Assembly: GCF_001667775.1 (NCBI RefSeq)
Contig: NZ_LZJI01000083.1
Span: forward strand, 1-64,000
Direction: 5' to 3'
Length of the DNA: 64,000 nt
From: Mycobacterium sp. E1747
Lineage (GTDB): Bacteria; Actinomycetota; Actinomycetes; Mycobacteriales; Mycobacteriaceae
Under the pieces are notes generated by a model, which saw only the letters and a list, made by a program, of their open reading frames with translations, had not been told where the DNA came from and searched no databases. Each line of letters begins with the position of its first letter. Within the stretch, counting starts at the first letter, position 1. A program made the translations under genes and the position numbers. Below are positions 53,777-62,860 of the stretch, one piece after another.

Positions 53777-54533
53777 GCGTAACCAACTCCTCGCGTATCC
53801 GTTGCAGCTGACCAGGTGTCACGCCGTGAGCCGTCAAGTACTCCGCGACGCTACCCGCTGTATTCACCACATGCGTCAGCGCGTGGGTCATCGCCTCGGC
53901 AGGGCTGCCCAGGAGCACAGCGATTTGTTGCGCCGGCACCCCAGCCTCTGCGGCGCGCTTGAGTCCCCGTGTCCGTGCCTCACCGACGAAATTCACCGCG
54001 GTGAGGGCGTATTCGCTCGCCACGGCATCAATCGGAACGTTCAACGCCGCCAACAACAAGCCGATCACTAGTCCCGTGCGGTCCTTGCCTCCGGTGCAGT
54101 GCACCAAAGCTGGAAGCGCATTCGGCTGTGCGAGAACGGAAATGGCCGCGGCAAGATCCGACCCGGCGGCGTCGAGAATCGCGGCGTACAGATCGTCGAT
54201 ACCATGGAAGTTCCCGTAGTCGAATCTGTCCCGAAATACCTGTATTCGTGTCACCTTCACAAGGTCACCGAGGTCGGGCCCCGGCCGTTTGCATTCCGCC
54301 GGCTCACGCAGATCGATCACGGTGCGCAGGTTCAGTCGTCTCAACGCGTCGGCACCCGACTCAGTCACCGCGTCGATGGCGTCTCCGCGGTACAGGAGGT
54401 GGGACCGAATGGTCCCACCTCCTGCCACTGGCAGATCTCCGACATCACGCAGGTTGAAGGTTCCCTCGATGTCGAGGCGCGCCGGCCGCCGAACTATTGA
54501 ACATTCGTTGCGACGGGGCTCGTCAGCCGGCAA
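53766..54533 (-). CDS. Protein tyrosine phosphatase-like (PtpB/Y_phosphatase3 family)
   Basis: 255 aa from TTG 54533 (GGAGG-like stretch upstream), overlapping the PEP synthase-like stop by 11 bp. The catalytic loop VHCTGGKDRTG fits HCx5R at about residue 145; EGTFNLRDVGDLP and VIDLREPAE are characteristic of mycobacterial PtpB-type phosphatases with broad phosphoester/phosphoinositide activity. No signal peptide is seen. In an operon with a phosphotransfer enzyme it could act on a phosphorylated small molecule. A 14-bp hairpin lies inside the gene at 54393-54424. Confidence 0.85.
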   Translation of the reverse strand: MPADEPRRNECSIVRRPARLDIEGTFNLRDVGDLPVAGGGTIRSHLLYRGDAIDAVTESGADALRRLNLRTVIDLREPAECKRPGPDLGDLVKVTRIQVFRDRFDYGNFHGIDDLYAAILDAAGSDLAAAISVLAQPNALPALVHCTGGKDRTGLVIGLLLAALNVPIDAVASEYALTAVNFVGEARTRGLKRAAEAGVPAQQIAVLLGSPAEAMTHALTHVVNTAGSVAEYLTAHGVTPGQLQRIREELVTPTH

Positions 54534-57276
54534 CTCCAGCCTCCGCCGGTTCTTCCTCGACGCTTCGCGCAGCGTCCTCAAGCACGACTGAACCTGTATT
54601 GCCGTCAACCGTGATGATCGCACCGTCTTCGATGAGCTTCATGGCATCGGGCAAATACACTGCTGGGAAACCGATTTCGCGTGCAAGGCAGGACGCGTGT
54701 GAGAGCATGCCACCAGTCTCCACCACCACCGCCTTGATGACGGTGAACACGGGATTCCACCCTGGGTCCGTCGAATGCGTCACCAAGATCTCGCCCTGGT
54801 TGACCCTGCCCATTTCGCTGTGGGAACGCACCACGCGTGCGACGCCGGTGTAGGTGCCGGGGCTCGTCGCTGTGCCCGACAACACGCCCTCCTCGCCTTC
54901 CCCGCGGGGATGATCCAGATCAACCGCACGATTGCGAACCAGATACTTCGGCGGGTCGTTTTCCTTATTTAGCGCGGCGTCGATATGCCGGCGCCGCGCG
55001 GCGATTTTCACCTTCAACAACTCCGGGTGCTCTTCGAGTCCGCGGAAGTACTGGTAGAGCTCGAGTTCGGACAAGCAGTTGTGATCACGGGGGTCATCGG
55101 TCATGCCCCGTTCGTGCAACCTGCGGCCGATTTCGTCGAAACCGCGCTTCCACGCATACATCATCATGTCGGTCGGACGGCAGCGCTCGTTGTCGCGGAT
55201 GATGAGGTATTCGTGGCACAACGGGAGTACAGCCTTGAGCAGTTCGACCTTGAGGCCACCGTTCGGCTTGGCTCCGACGTTGGCCAGCACGTCCGCGAAG
55301 GTCTCGTTCCGCTGCTGCGCGAGTCGCCGTTCGCCGGCTTCCGGATCGTGGTCTGCATCCGCGTTGAGCAACATCCTGAACGCGCGGTAGTCGATCGACG
55401 GATCGTCCGCCCTGCGCGGATGTAGGAAGTCGCGATCCGCTTGACCGCGAAAGCCCCACTTCTCGATCCACTCGTCGTAACGCTGCAAGAAGTGCTGCCC
55501 CTCCAAGAAGGTGTGTAGGTGATCGAAGAATGCCTGATTCTCATGTTCTTCAATCGCCTGCGACAGCGCCGGCGACCGCCTAATCATGGAGACCAGTTCG
55601 AGTAGATCTGAGTTCTCACGTTGGGTGTCCGTGCGGCGGGTGGCGCCGGCAACGAGTGTGGCGAACACCGACATGGGTTCGCCGCCGTCGTACCAGTTCG
55701 TCAGCATCCACGCCAGCCCGGCCATGGCCATGCGCAGGGTGAAGAAGTACGGGAGGAAGATCGCCTCGCCCCACTCTCCTTCGAGAGCGGTCAGGCGCTC
55801 GCAGTAGGCGATCAGGTCCTCGTCGTTGAGCGCCTGGAGTTCTGTTTTGGACAGACCTTCATAGTCGGTACGGGCGCGCCATGCTTCGAACGTGCGCGGG
55901 AACTGACCGGGAGTGGTATCGGGATCCAGAGTGTGCCAACGGATTACGGCCCTGGCGAATTGTCCCCAGTCGAATGGTGCGTTGAGCACATCCTCGTGCA
56001 TTGTGGGCGGAATGAAGTCGAGGAACATGTGTCGTAGTGGCGGTGGAACGAGGCGTTCGATCGGCAACCGCTCGGTGTCGACGTTGAAGTACCACTGCCC
56101 CTTCCAGTACTTGAAGGCGCGCATTTCGGCGAGGTCTTGAAAGCCGAAGATCTCCCACATACGTCGCATGTGTCGGTTCGAGAACTGTGGTGTGCGACAG
56201 GCGTATTGGAGCGCACCGGGCGATCCGGTCATGATCGCGTCCGCGTAGGCCCGAGTCCACACGGTGTCCTGCGCGACGGGTTGCAGGTGACCGAGGTCGA
56301 CCTCGGCATCCCAAGTGAAGTCGACACCGGTGATGGGCCGAGACTGCAGGAGGTACAGCTTGTCGTCCTCGATCGCCCACTCGATGTCTTGTGGGTAGGC
56401 GCCGTAGTACTCCTGTACGGACTGTCCCAGACGAGCGAGCTCGATGACCTGGCGTGAGCTGAGGCTCAGTTGTTTCTGCCTGTCCGATGGCACCTCCTGC
56501 TCCACCACGCCTCGCCCGCTCGTCTCGTCGCGCACGATCTGCAGTTCCTTCGAACCGACCTGCTCTTCGAGAACGGTGAATTGGGGTACCTGCACTACGA
56601 ACTGGTCTGGGGTGATGATGCCCTGCACCAGTGCCTCACCGAGTCCCCACGTCGCGTTGATGACGGTCTCGTCGGTGGCCGTGGTCAGCGGATTACCGGT
56701 GAACATGACACCGGAGACGTCGGAGGTCACCATCTTCTGGACGACCACCGCGATCGCCACCGCGGCGTGATCGAAGTCGTTGTGCTTACGGTAGCCGACG
56801 GCTCGGGCGGTCCACAGCGACGCCCAACAGCGGCGGACGGCGTCGATGACCTCGTCCGCGCCGAGCACGTCAAGGTAGGTGTCGTGCTGCCCCGCGAATG
56901 AAGCATCCGCCAAGTCCTCAGCTGTACCCGAAGACCGCACCGCGACAAAGGCATTGTCGCCCAACGCTTTATAAGCGTCCCGGATCTCTATCGACAGGTC
57001 GTCTGGCATCGGAGCGGCCAAGATGAGGTCTCGAATCTCCGCGGTCTGGGCCTCCAACGCGCTGGGGTCGTCGTAGGTCAGTGCGTCGATGAGACCGGAC
57101 AGCCGGTCAGAGAGACCATCGGTGGCGATAAAGTTCCGATACGCATCCGAGGCAACGCTGAAGCCTGGCGGCACTGGAAATCCCGCCTGGAACAGCCGGC
57201 TCAAGTTGACGCCCTTGCCGCCCGTCTGTTCCTGCGTCAGCGCCGCATGATCGGCGAAGTGGAGGATGTTGTTCAT
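54523..57276 (-). CDS. PEP synthase/rifampicin-phosphotransferase-like enzyme
   Basis: 917 aa with three parts: an N-terminal ATP-grasp domain (TGGKGVNLSRL, AVRSSGTAEDLADASFAGQH, VSGVMFTGNP, WGLGEALVQG, ending LLQSRPITG near residue 318), a large central domain, and a C-terminal phosphohistidine domain (VETGGMLSHASCLAREIGFPAV, His near 856). This is the rifampicin phosphotransferase order, transferring ATP's beta phosphate by way of His. The central domain is of unknown specificity. It is downstream of the CrtI-like gene (66 bp) and overlaps the phosphatase. The DUF at 43116 looks like this enzyme without its ATP domain. Confidence 0.88.
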   Translation of the reverse strand: MNNILHFADHAALTQEQTGGKGVNLSRLFQAGFPVPPGFSVASDAYRNFIATDGLSDRLSGLIDALTYDDPSALEAQTAEIRDLILAAPMPDDLSIEIRDAYKALGDNAFVAVRSSGTAEDLADASFAGQHDTYLDVLGADEVIDAVRRCWASLWTARAVGYRKHNDFDHAAVAIAVVVQKMVTSDVSGVMFTGNPLTTATDETVINATWGLGEALVQGIITPDQFVVQVPQFTVLEEQVGSKELQIVRDETSGRGVVEQEVPSDRQKQLSLSSRQVIELARLGQSVQEYYGAYPQDIEWAIEDDKLYLLQSRPITGVDFTWDAEVDLGHLQPVAQDTVWTRAYADAIMTGSPGALQYACRTPQFSNRHMRRMWEIFGFQDLAEMRAFKYWKGQWYFNVDTERLPIERLVPPPLRHMFLDFIPPTMHEDVLNAPFDWGQFARAVIRWHTLDPDTTPGQFPRTFEAWRARTDYEGLSKTELQALNDEDLIAYCERLTALEGEWGEAIFLPYFFTLRMAMAGLAWMLTNWYDGGEPMSVFATLVAGATRRTDTQRENSDLLELVSMIRRSPALSQAIEEHENQAFFDHLHTFLEGQHFLQRYDEWIEKWGFRGQADRDFLHPRRADDPSIDYRAFRMLLNADADHDPEAGERRLAQQRNETFADVLANVGAKPNGGLKVELLKAVLPLCHEYLIIRDNERCRPTDMMMYAWKRGFDEIGRRLHERGMTDDPRDHNCLSELELYQYFRGLEEHPELLKVKIAARRRHIDAALNKENDPPKYLVRNRAVDLDHPRGEGEEGVLSGTATSPGTYTGVARVVRSHSEMGRVNQGEILVTHSTDPGWNPVFTVIKAVVVETGGMLSHASCLAREIGFPAVYLPDAMKLIEDGAIITVDGNTGSVVLEDAARSVEEEPAEAGVAG

Positions 57277-57342
57277 AGGTTTGCCTTTCTGGCGTACTGC
57301 GAAATCTGTCGTGTTGATGTGGCCTACAGACCGCGTACTCCG

Positions 57343-58992
57343 CTACTTGAGGCTGTGGTCAATGGCCGCATCCTGCGCGCGCCGGTCGGCGAGCGCCGAG
57401 GCGCGCCCGGTTTCTTTCTTGAAGACGCGCAGCATCGTCTGCGCTGCGTTTCGCCCTGGAATGCCGCTGATGCCCGCCACGGGATGGGTGCCGGAACCGG
57501 TAAGGAAGAGGCCGGGCACGGGGGTGGAGTAGCTTGCGAACCCGGGAGCCGGCTTTCGCGGCCCGAAGCGTGTGATAACGGGATCGACGTGATAGACACT
57601 GCCGTCGATGGCGTGAAATCGCTTCTCGATGTCGGGGAGTACCAACGTGCGAGCGCCGATCTGCAGGCTTTCTACGCCGACGTAGAATTTGTCGACGTGC
57701 TTTATCGCGGCATCTTGCAGCTGGCTCCGAACCGTGTCCCAGTCGGCAGCGGGGTCGGCCGGAGTGAGACCGCTCCACATCCAGAAGGTGTCGTGGCCCT
57801 TGGGTGCGAGTTCGGGCGCCATGGACGTGGTGACCTGGCCGAGACCGCAGACATGCAGCGGAATTTCACCCCTGCGGCATGCCCGCTCTGCGGCCAGCAC
57901 TTCCTGCCAGGTGTTGAACGAGTTGGCACCGAGCCGAAGGTCGATGCCATCTCCTCGCCACTTCTCGTGGCGCGACGTGTCGAGGCGCCCCTTGACCGCA
58001 ACGTCCATCTTGAAATCGGCGATCCCCCGGACGCGCGTGGGAATGTGTTCGGCGCGCTTCTCCAGTTTCCACGGCAGTGTGCCGTGCGGCAGGAGCCTGG
58101 TAAGTGTCGTCTTCGGGCTACACGCGGTCAGCACTCCACGACGGGCAAAGATCTCCTCACCATCGCTCAGCCGAACACCGGTCACCCGGCCGTCGTCGAC
58201 GATGAGTTCGGTGACCTCGGCTGAACAGCGCACGCTGCCGCGGTGATCGGTGAGGCAGTCGATGAGCGAGCGCGGAAAGTTGCCAGTGCCACCTTCGAAC
58301 ATCGCGGTGCCGTACTTGCTCATAATGCCCAGGTAGATCATGCCCCACCCGCCACCATCGGTTGCGAACGGCGTAAAAGGCAGGTTGATCGCCATCTGCG
58401 CCTTGATGATGTCGGATTCGAAGGCGTCGTCGAGGGTCTCGCTGAAGGATCCTCCCGCCCAGCGTCCGATCGCCGCCAGCCGTCGGTGATTGACCGCAGC
58501 GGCCTTGAGCATCTTCAAGACTGGACCGAAGCTCGGCCGAACTGGGTTGGTCATCATGAAGGGCAGACCGATCTCGACTGCAGCACGAATCGTTTCGAAC
58601 ATCTCAAGGTATTCCGCGGCGTCACGACGCGAGAAGTACTTGAGTTCTTCTGCGGTCTTGCGCGGATCGCGATGCAGGGCCAACGAGGTGCCGTCCTCCT
58701 GCATGTGGACGTGCGCTGGGTCGATGATCCGCATGCGCAGCCCGTATTTGCTTTCGAGCCCCAACTCGCGCGATATCGGCGTGGTTCGGAACAGCGAGGG
58801 CTGTATCGACGCGTCGTTCGTGTAGTGCCCGGGTGCCTCGGGCATCGGGTTGGTGGCCGTCATCCCGCCCGGCGTGCTGTGGGCCTCAAGAACCAGGACA
58901 TCGAGCCCTGCCTTGGCGAGGTAGCACGCCGCGACAAGTCCGTTGTGGCCGGAGCCGACGACGATCACGTCGGCAGTACGGGTGTTGTTCAT
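57343..58992 (-). CDS. CrtI/PYROXD2-like FAD-dependent oxidoreductase, copy 2
   Basis: 549 aa, paralog of the 6593-8296 protein: DVIVVGSGHNGLVAACYLAK, LFRTTPISRELGLESKYGLR, VLTACSPKTTLTRLLPHG, RHEKWRGDGIDLR, and the FAD-binding end GLFLTGSGTHPVAGISGIPG. The ~18-residue difference in length is at the ends. Start ATG 58992 has GGAGTG near by. First gene of an operon with the PEP synthase-like and tyrosine phosphatase genes, unlike copy 1, which is followed by a phosphotransferase. In both cases a phosphate-handling enzyme accompanies the flavoprotein. Confidence 0.86.
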   Translation of the reverse strand: MNNTRTADVIVVGSGHNGLVAACYLAKAGLDVLVLEAHSTPGGMTATNPMPEAPGHYTNDASIQPSLFRTTPISRELGLESKYGLRMRIIDPAHVHMQEDGTSLALHRDPRKTAEELKYFSRRDAAEYLEMFETIRAAVEIGLPFMMTNPVRPSFGPVLKMLKAAAVNHRRLAAIGRWAGGSFSETLDDAFESDIIKAQMAINLPFTPFATDGGGWGMIYLGIMSKYGTAMFEGGTGNFPRSLIDCLTDHRGSVRCSAEVTELIVDDGRVTGVRLSDGEEIFARRGVLTACSPKTTLTRLLPHGTLPWKLEKRAEHIPTRVRGIADFKMDVAVKGRLDTSRHEKWRGDGIDLRLGANSFNTWQEVLAAERACRRGEIPLHVCGLGQVTTSMAPELAPKGHDTFWMWSGLTPADPAADWDTVRSQLQDAAIKHVDKFYVGVESLQIGARTLVLPDIEKRFHAIDGSVYHVDPVITRFGPRKPAPGFASYSTPVPGLFLTGSGTHPVAGISGIPGRNAAQTMLRVFKKETGRASALADRRAQDAAIDHSLK

Positions 58993-59241
58993 ATCACTCC
59001 TTTGTGGTTGCCTCGACGTTATATCAGACAGGGTGTCACCACAATACGTTTCATAAAATCTTCAGCGCGTCCCCGCCCCCCGCAGCTTTTCTGCTTTGCC
59101 CGCGGCGATGCCGACTCGTAACGCGATCGAGGGATCGTCGGCGCCAGGCGTGTATCTCGCAATGCCGAAACGCGCTATTGGCAACGCTTTCTAGCGAAGC
59201 GACGCAGTAGGTGCGGTCACGTTCCTCGTGTACAGCTGCCC

Positions 59242-60321
59242 TCAGGGGAGGAGTTCGACAGCGCCGATCTGCGAGATCGCGGTCGTCGAACGTCGGACCA
59301 TCTCGTCGAGCAGAAGGCGACCTCGGGGACCGGACGCCTCCCATCGCGTGGAAGCGAGGACCGGGTAGACCAAGCCAAACATCGCGGAAATTCGATACTG
59401 ACGCCATGCCTGATCGAAGCCATACGATGTGATGCCGCGACGAGCGATGCCGTCGACATAGCGCTGCACCAGTACCGCGTCGTTGCCGCACCGAACGTCA
59501 CTGCGCACACTGGAGGTGATGAGGTAAGCCACGTCGAGCAGTCCGCACGCACGCGTGGCCGCCTGGAAGTCGATCAGGTAGGGGTCGGATCCGTCGAGCG
59601 GCAGGAACAGATTATCCGAGCGCAGTTCACCGTGGATGATTGTGCGCGGCGTTCCTAGCGCTTCGGCGAGGTAGTGGATCAAAGTGGAGAAGTGGTTGCA
59701 CAATTCGTGGACTTCGGGTGCGATCTCGTCGTACAGTCGTGCGGCGACCTGCGGCCAAGCCAGGTCGAACACCTCGCCGAACATCGCATGATGGGCGCGG
59801 GTGTCGAGTGCGTCGATACGTGGTAGCCCAGCACCAGCGACGTCGAGATTGTCGTTCTCCCAGGCCCAGCAGTGAAACTCAGCAAGGGCGTCGATGATCG
59901 TTTCCGCTTGGGCCATGCTCAAGCCGCTGAGTTGATCCGCCGCCTCCAGGGGTGCGAGATCTTCGATGATCAGCACGAAGTCGTGTGAGTCCGGATCGTG
60001 CGCCACGAAGCGTGCTCGGGGGGTGCGAACGGTCGCCCCCCTCCCCACCACATCACGGTAAAACGCGACCTCCCGGTCATATGCGTGAAACCCGTCGAGG
60101 ATCTGGCGTGCCGGATTGTCGGCACCGACAGGCAACTTGACAATCACCGTGGACGAGAAATCCTCCGTTGTCGAATCGCCCGTGAGGTGCAACCGGAACA
60201 ACTGTGCGGCGAAGGCCGAGTCCTCGGCCAGGCGATCCACCCGCATGACCTCAACCGGTCGACCCAGCACGGTCGACAACCACTCCGCCGTGAGTTCGTC
60301 GATGTGGCGTGGCACGTTCAT
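59242..60321 (-). CDS. Phosphotransferase (HGELRSDN type) in LLM operon
   Basis: 359 aa from ATG 60321, overlapping the LLM stop by 4 bp (ATGA); the longer ORF is an artefact of read-through into that gene. N-lobe STVIVKLPVGADNPARQ, hinge LIIEDLAPLEAADQ, catalytic loop IIHGELRSDNLFL at about residue 227, metal site YLIDFQAA. Same subgroup as those at 13421 (broken) and 24902. Last gene of the 62572-59242 operon: LLM - LLM - phosphotransferase, each overlapping the next. Confidence 0.85.
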   Translation of the reverse strand: MNVPRHIDELTAEWLSTVLGRPVEVMRVDRLAEDSAFAAQLFRLHLTGDSTTEDFSSTVIVKLPVGADNPARQILDGFHAYDREVAFYRDVVGRGATVRTPRARFVAHDPDSHDFVLIIEDLAPLEAADQLSGLSMAQAETIIDALAEFHCWAWENDNLDVAGAGLPRIDALDTRAHHAMFGEVFDLAWPQVAARLYDEIAPEVHELCNHFSTLIHYLAEALGTPRTIIHGELRSDNLFLPLDGSDPYLIDFQAATRACGLLDVAYLITSSVRSDVRCGNDAVLVQRYVDGIARRGITSYGFDQAWRQYRISAMFGLVYPVLASTRWEASGPRGRLLLDEMVRRSTTAISQIGAVELLP

Positions 60322-61418
60322 CGGCGCCGCCACCTGTCGAGCAATGCCGCATTCTGTTGCGGCGCACTGCCATAGGTCACAATCTCGTCTGCCCCAGCCG
60401 CCTTGAACTCCTCCAGCTTTGCGACGCAGTCGGCCAATGCACCCGTGGCACAGGTCGAGGAGATCCAGTCCTCCGGTATCAAGTCGACGGCATCCATCAA
60501 TTCCCTGCGGTGGAAGACTTCGTCGGCAGAGGGCATACCGCGGAACCTGTCGTGGTTCTGCAGGGCGAGCGCGGGCTCGAGGCTCCAATTGTTCGCAATC
60601 ACAGTCGCGCGAGCCCAGTGATCGATCTGCATGTACGTGACAGCGCGCGCGTGACACAACTGCCGCGTTTCAAGATCGTCGAGTTCGGGTGCTGTGATGA
60701 CGCTTTGAGCGATACGCACGGTGGCGGGATCGCGTCCGATGGCTTCACAGGCCTCGGTGACATTGGCCTTGGCACGGGCCGTCGCCTCCGGGGTGAGCAA
60801 CGGGCACAGCAGAATTCCATCGAATGCCGCTGCGACTGCGGTCGCCGCCTTCTTTCCGCCGAAGCTACCGTAGAACACCGGTGGCGGATCGCCCTCGTAG
60901 ACGTCGCCGAACGCCATTGCGTTGAAAGTGCCTGCGGGCCCGGCATAATCGACGCGCTCACCAGCCCACAGACGCCGCAAGATGTCCACGTAGTCGACCA
61001 ATGCGACATACGCCGGCGACTCGGCCATCCCGAGTGCGATCCTGTTGTACTCGGCGTCTCCACGTCCCAGCCCGAGAACGAACCGGTTGCCATAGCAGGC
61101 TTGCATGGTGGCCGCGGTCGCCGCCATCAATTTCGGGTGCCGGTCGGTTGGACGGACGACTCCCGTGGCGATCTCGAGTCGTGTCGTTTTCGCCGCCATA
61201 CCGCTCAGCAGGGTGGCCGCTTCCTTGATGTTAAAGCGCTCGGACAACCAGACCCGACGGTATCCGATGCTCTCCGCCGCCACCGCGTCGTCCAGCCCCA
61301 TGGCTGGCGTGCGCACCTCGGTTACGTTCGCAACGCCGTCGGGCAGGGTCGATCGAAGCCGGCCTCCCAATACGAATGCGCTCATGTCGTCGAGGACATC
61401 GACGAGATGGCCCGTCAT
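60318..61418 (-). CDS. LLM-class F420-dependent oxidoreductase (ERFNIKEA type)
   Basis: 366 aa from ATG 61418, overlapping the preceding LLM stop by 4 bp; the longer ORF start at 61460 is inside that gene. Contains VWLSERFNIKEAATLLSG, RHPKLMAATAATMQACYG, VLGLGRGDAEYNR, YGSFGGKKAATAVA and YMQIDHWARATV. Paralog of the protein at 26007. Middle gene of a three-gene overlapping operon. Substrate unknown. Confidence 0.86.
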   Translation of the reverse strand: MTGHLVDVLDDMSAFVLGGRLRSTLPDGVANVTEVRTPAMGLDDAVAAESIGYRRVWLSERFNIKEAATLLSGMAAKTTRLEIATGVVRPTDRHPKLMAATAATMQACYGNRFVLGLGRGDAEYNRIALGMAESPAYVALVDYVDILRRLWAGERVDYAGPAGTFNAMAFGDVYEGDPPPVFYGSFGGKKAATAVAAAFDGILLCPLLTPEATARAKANVTEACEAIGRDPATVRIAQSVITAPELDDLETRQLCHARAVTYMQIDHWARATVIANNWSLEPALALQNHDRFRGMPSADEVFHRRELMDAVDLIPEDWISSTCATGALADCVAKLEEFKAAGADEIVTYGSAPQQNAALLDRWRRR

Positions 61419-62572
61419 TTGCCTGCCGTCGCATGTAGTGTCCCGCATACCTCGGCCCATCGGCCGAATGGCGGGTCGGTCAGTCCGTCGAGAACCAGTG
61501 GCATGAAGTCGATCAGACCGACGTAGGTCGCGCCCGCGTCAACGAACTCTTGTGCGATGGAGGCGATTTGCGCCGGCGACCCACCGTAAGCCGCCTTCCG
61601 CACCATGTCGGGCGGTACTGCGTCTACTATCTTCCTGACTTCATCGGCGGACTGTTTGAACGGCAGCCAGCGACGGGCGTAATGCCAGTCATCGGGCATC
61701 ACCGGTTCGATACCGTCTCGGCGCCAGTCGCTTTGGTTGAACCGGCCGAGGATCGCGGCCAGGTACTTCATACACGGATTCTCATACGACGCTTCCAGAA
61801 CATCCCGGTCCTCGTGGATCTGACAGCCCAGCCACAGCCCGAACCCGAATGCATCGGGGTCCCTGCCCGCTGCCTCCACCTTGTTCCGAACGTCGGTCAC
61901 CATGCGCGCCCAGTCGTCAGGAGTCACGAAGGTGTTGGGCGCCGCCGCCTCCAGGCCGTCGGCGTAGCGGGCGGCGATCGAAATCAGTTTCGGGCCACCG
62001 CCTAACGCCCAGTACTCGGGACGTACGGCTGGCCGCGTCTCACCAAGGTAAGCGTGGTCCAACCGCCAGTGATTGCCCTCGAAGGAGAACGGTTCGTCGC
62101 GTTCCCACAGCAGATGGTAGAGCCGGAACAAGTCCTCCAATCTGCCCAGGCCCTGCCCTGATGGATATCCGAGGGGACGGATCTGACGCGACTCCCCGGC
62201 ACCCATCACGTACACGACTTGCCCCTGCCGTTGCGCCGCGCTGCCCAGGCTCATCAACGAACGCACCATCTCGCCGGGGCGCGTACGCACGGCGTCCGCC
62301 GTCAACCGAATGCCGGCGTCCGGATTGGCGGCAAGGGCGAATGCGGCCTCGATGAACGGATCGTGCGTGGAGTTGTTGTCGCGAACACTGGCCATCGGCG
62401 CGTTCTCGGGCACCCACAGGCTGCGATGAAACCAACCCGAGATCTCATCGAAGAACCACAGGTAGTCAAATTCGGGTTTGGCTCCTAGGGTTTTGGCGAG
62501 TTCACCAACCTGAGCCAGTGGGGTGGCGCGGTGGTTGTCAATCGGTATGCCCGTGGTCATCGGCGATTGCAT
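61415..62572 (-). CDS. LLM-class F420-dependent oxidoreductase (SGWF type)
   Basis: 385 aa. YLWFFDEISGWFHRSLW, LTADAVRTRPGEMVRS, VMGAGESRQIRPLGY, ALGGGPKLISIAARY and GRDPDAFGFG. It is closest in motifs to the protein at 14493. Either ATG 62572 or ATG 62560 can start it. First gene of the LLM - LLM - phosphotransferase operon; its upstream gap (62573-62860, 288 bp) has no gene and only weak inverted repeats. Confidence 0.86.
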   Translation of the reverse strand: MQSPMTTGIPIDNHRATPLAQVGELAKTLGAKPEFDYLWFFDEISGWFHRSLWVPENAPMASVRDNNSTHDPFIEAAFALAANPDAGIRLTADAVRTRPGEMVRSLMSLGSAAQRQGQVVYVMGAGESRQIRPLGYPSGQGLGRLEDLFRLYHLLWERDEPFSFEGNHWRLDHAYLGETRPAVRPEYWALGGGPKLISIAARYADGLEAAAPNTFVTPDDWARMVTDVRNKVEAAGRDPDAFGFGLWLGCQIHEDRDVLEASYENPCMKYLAAILGRFNQSDWRRDGIEPVMPDDWHYARRWLPFKQSADEVRKIVDAVPPDMVRKAAYGGSPAQIASIAQEFVDAGATYVGLIDFMPLVLDGLTDPPFGRWAEVCGTLHATAGK

Positions 62573-62860
62573 TCTTGCTCCTCAACGGTGAGATGCGCGT
62601 TAATTCAGACAGTGCGAACGAACACATTGTCTTGTTTAACAGACAGCTACCGACCCCGTGCGGTTTTCGGTATCACGTTGGTAAGGGCCGATTGAAGACA
62701 ACGGACAACCACCGGGACGCGGTGCTGGATTGCGACGTCACGACGATGCTGATGCGCTGCGACAACGACGTAGCGCGCCAGCTGTGGATGGCGCTACGGG
62801 GGCCGGATCGGACCATGCACCCAACCGTGTCGTGGGCGCATCAAGTGGCAGGCCACCCCG

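Noticed and set aside
6593..58992. Carotenoid biosynthesis cluster
   Set aside because: CrtI-like and CrtC-like proteins are present, but there is no phytoene synthase, GGPP synthase or lycopene cyclase.
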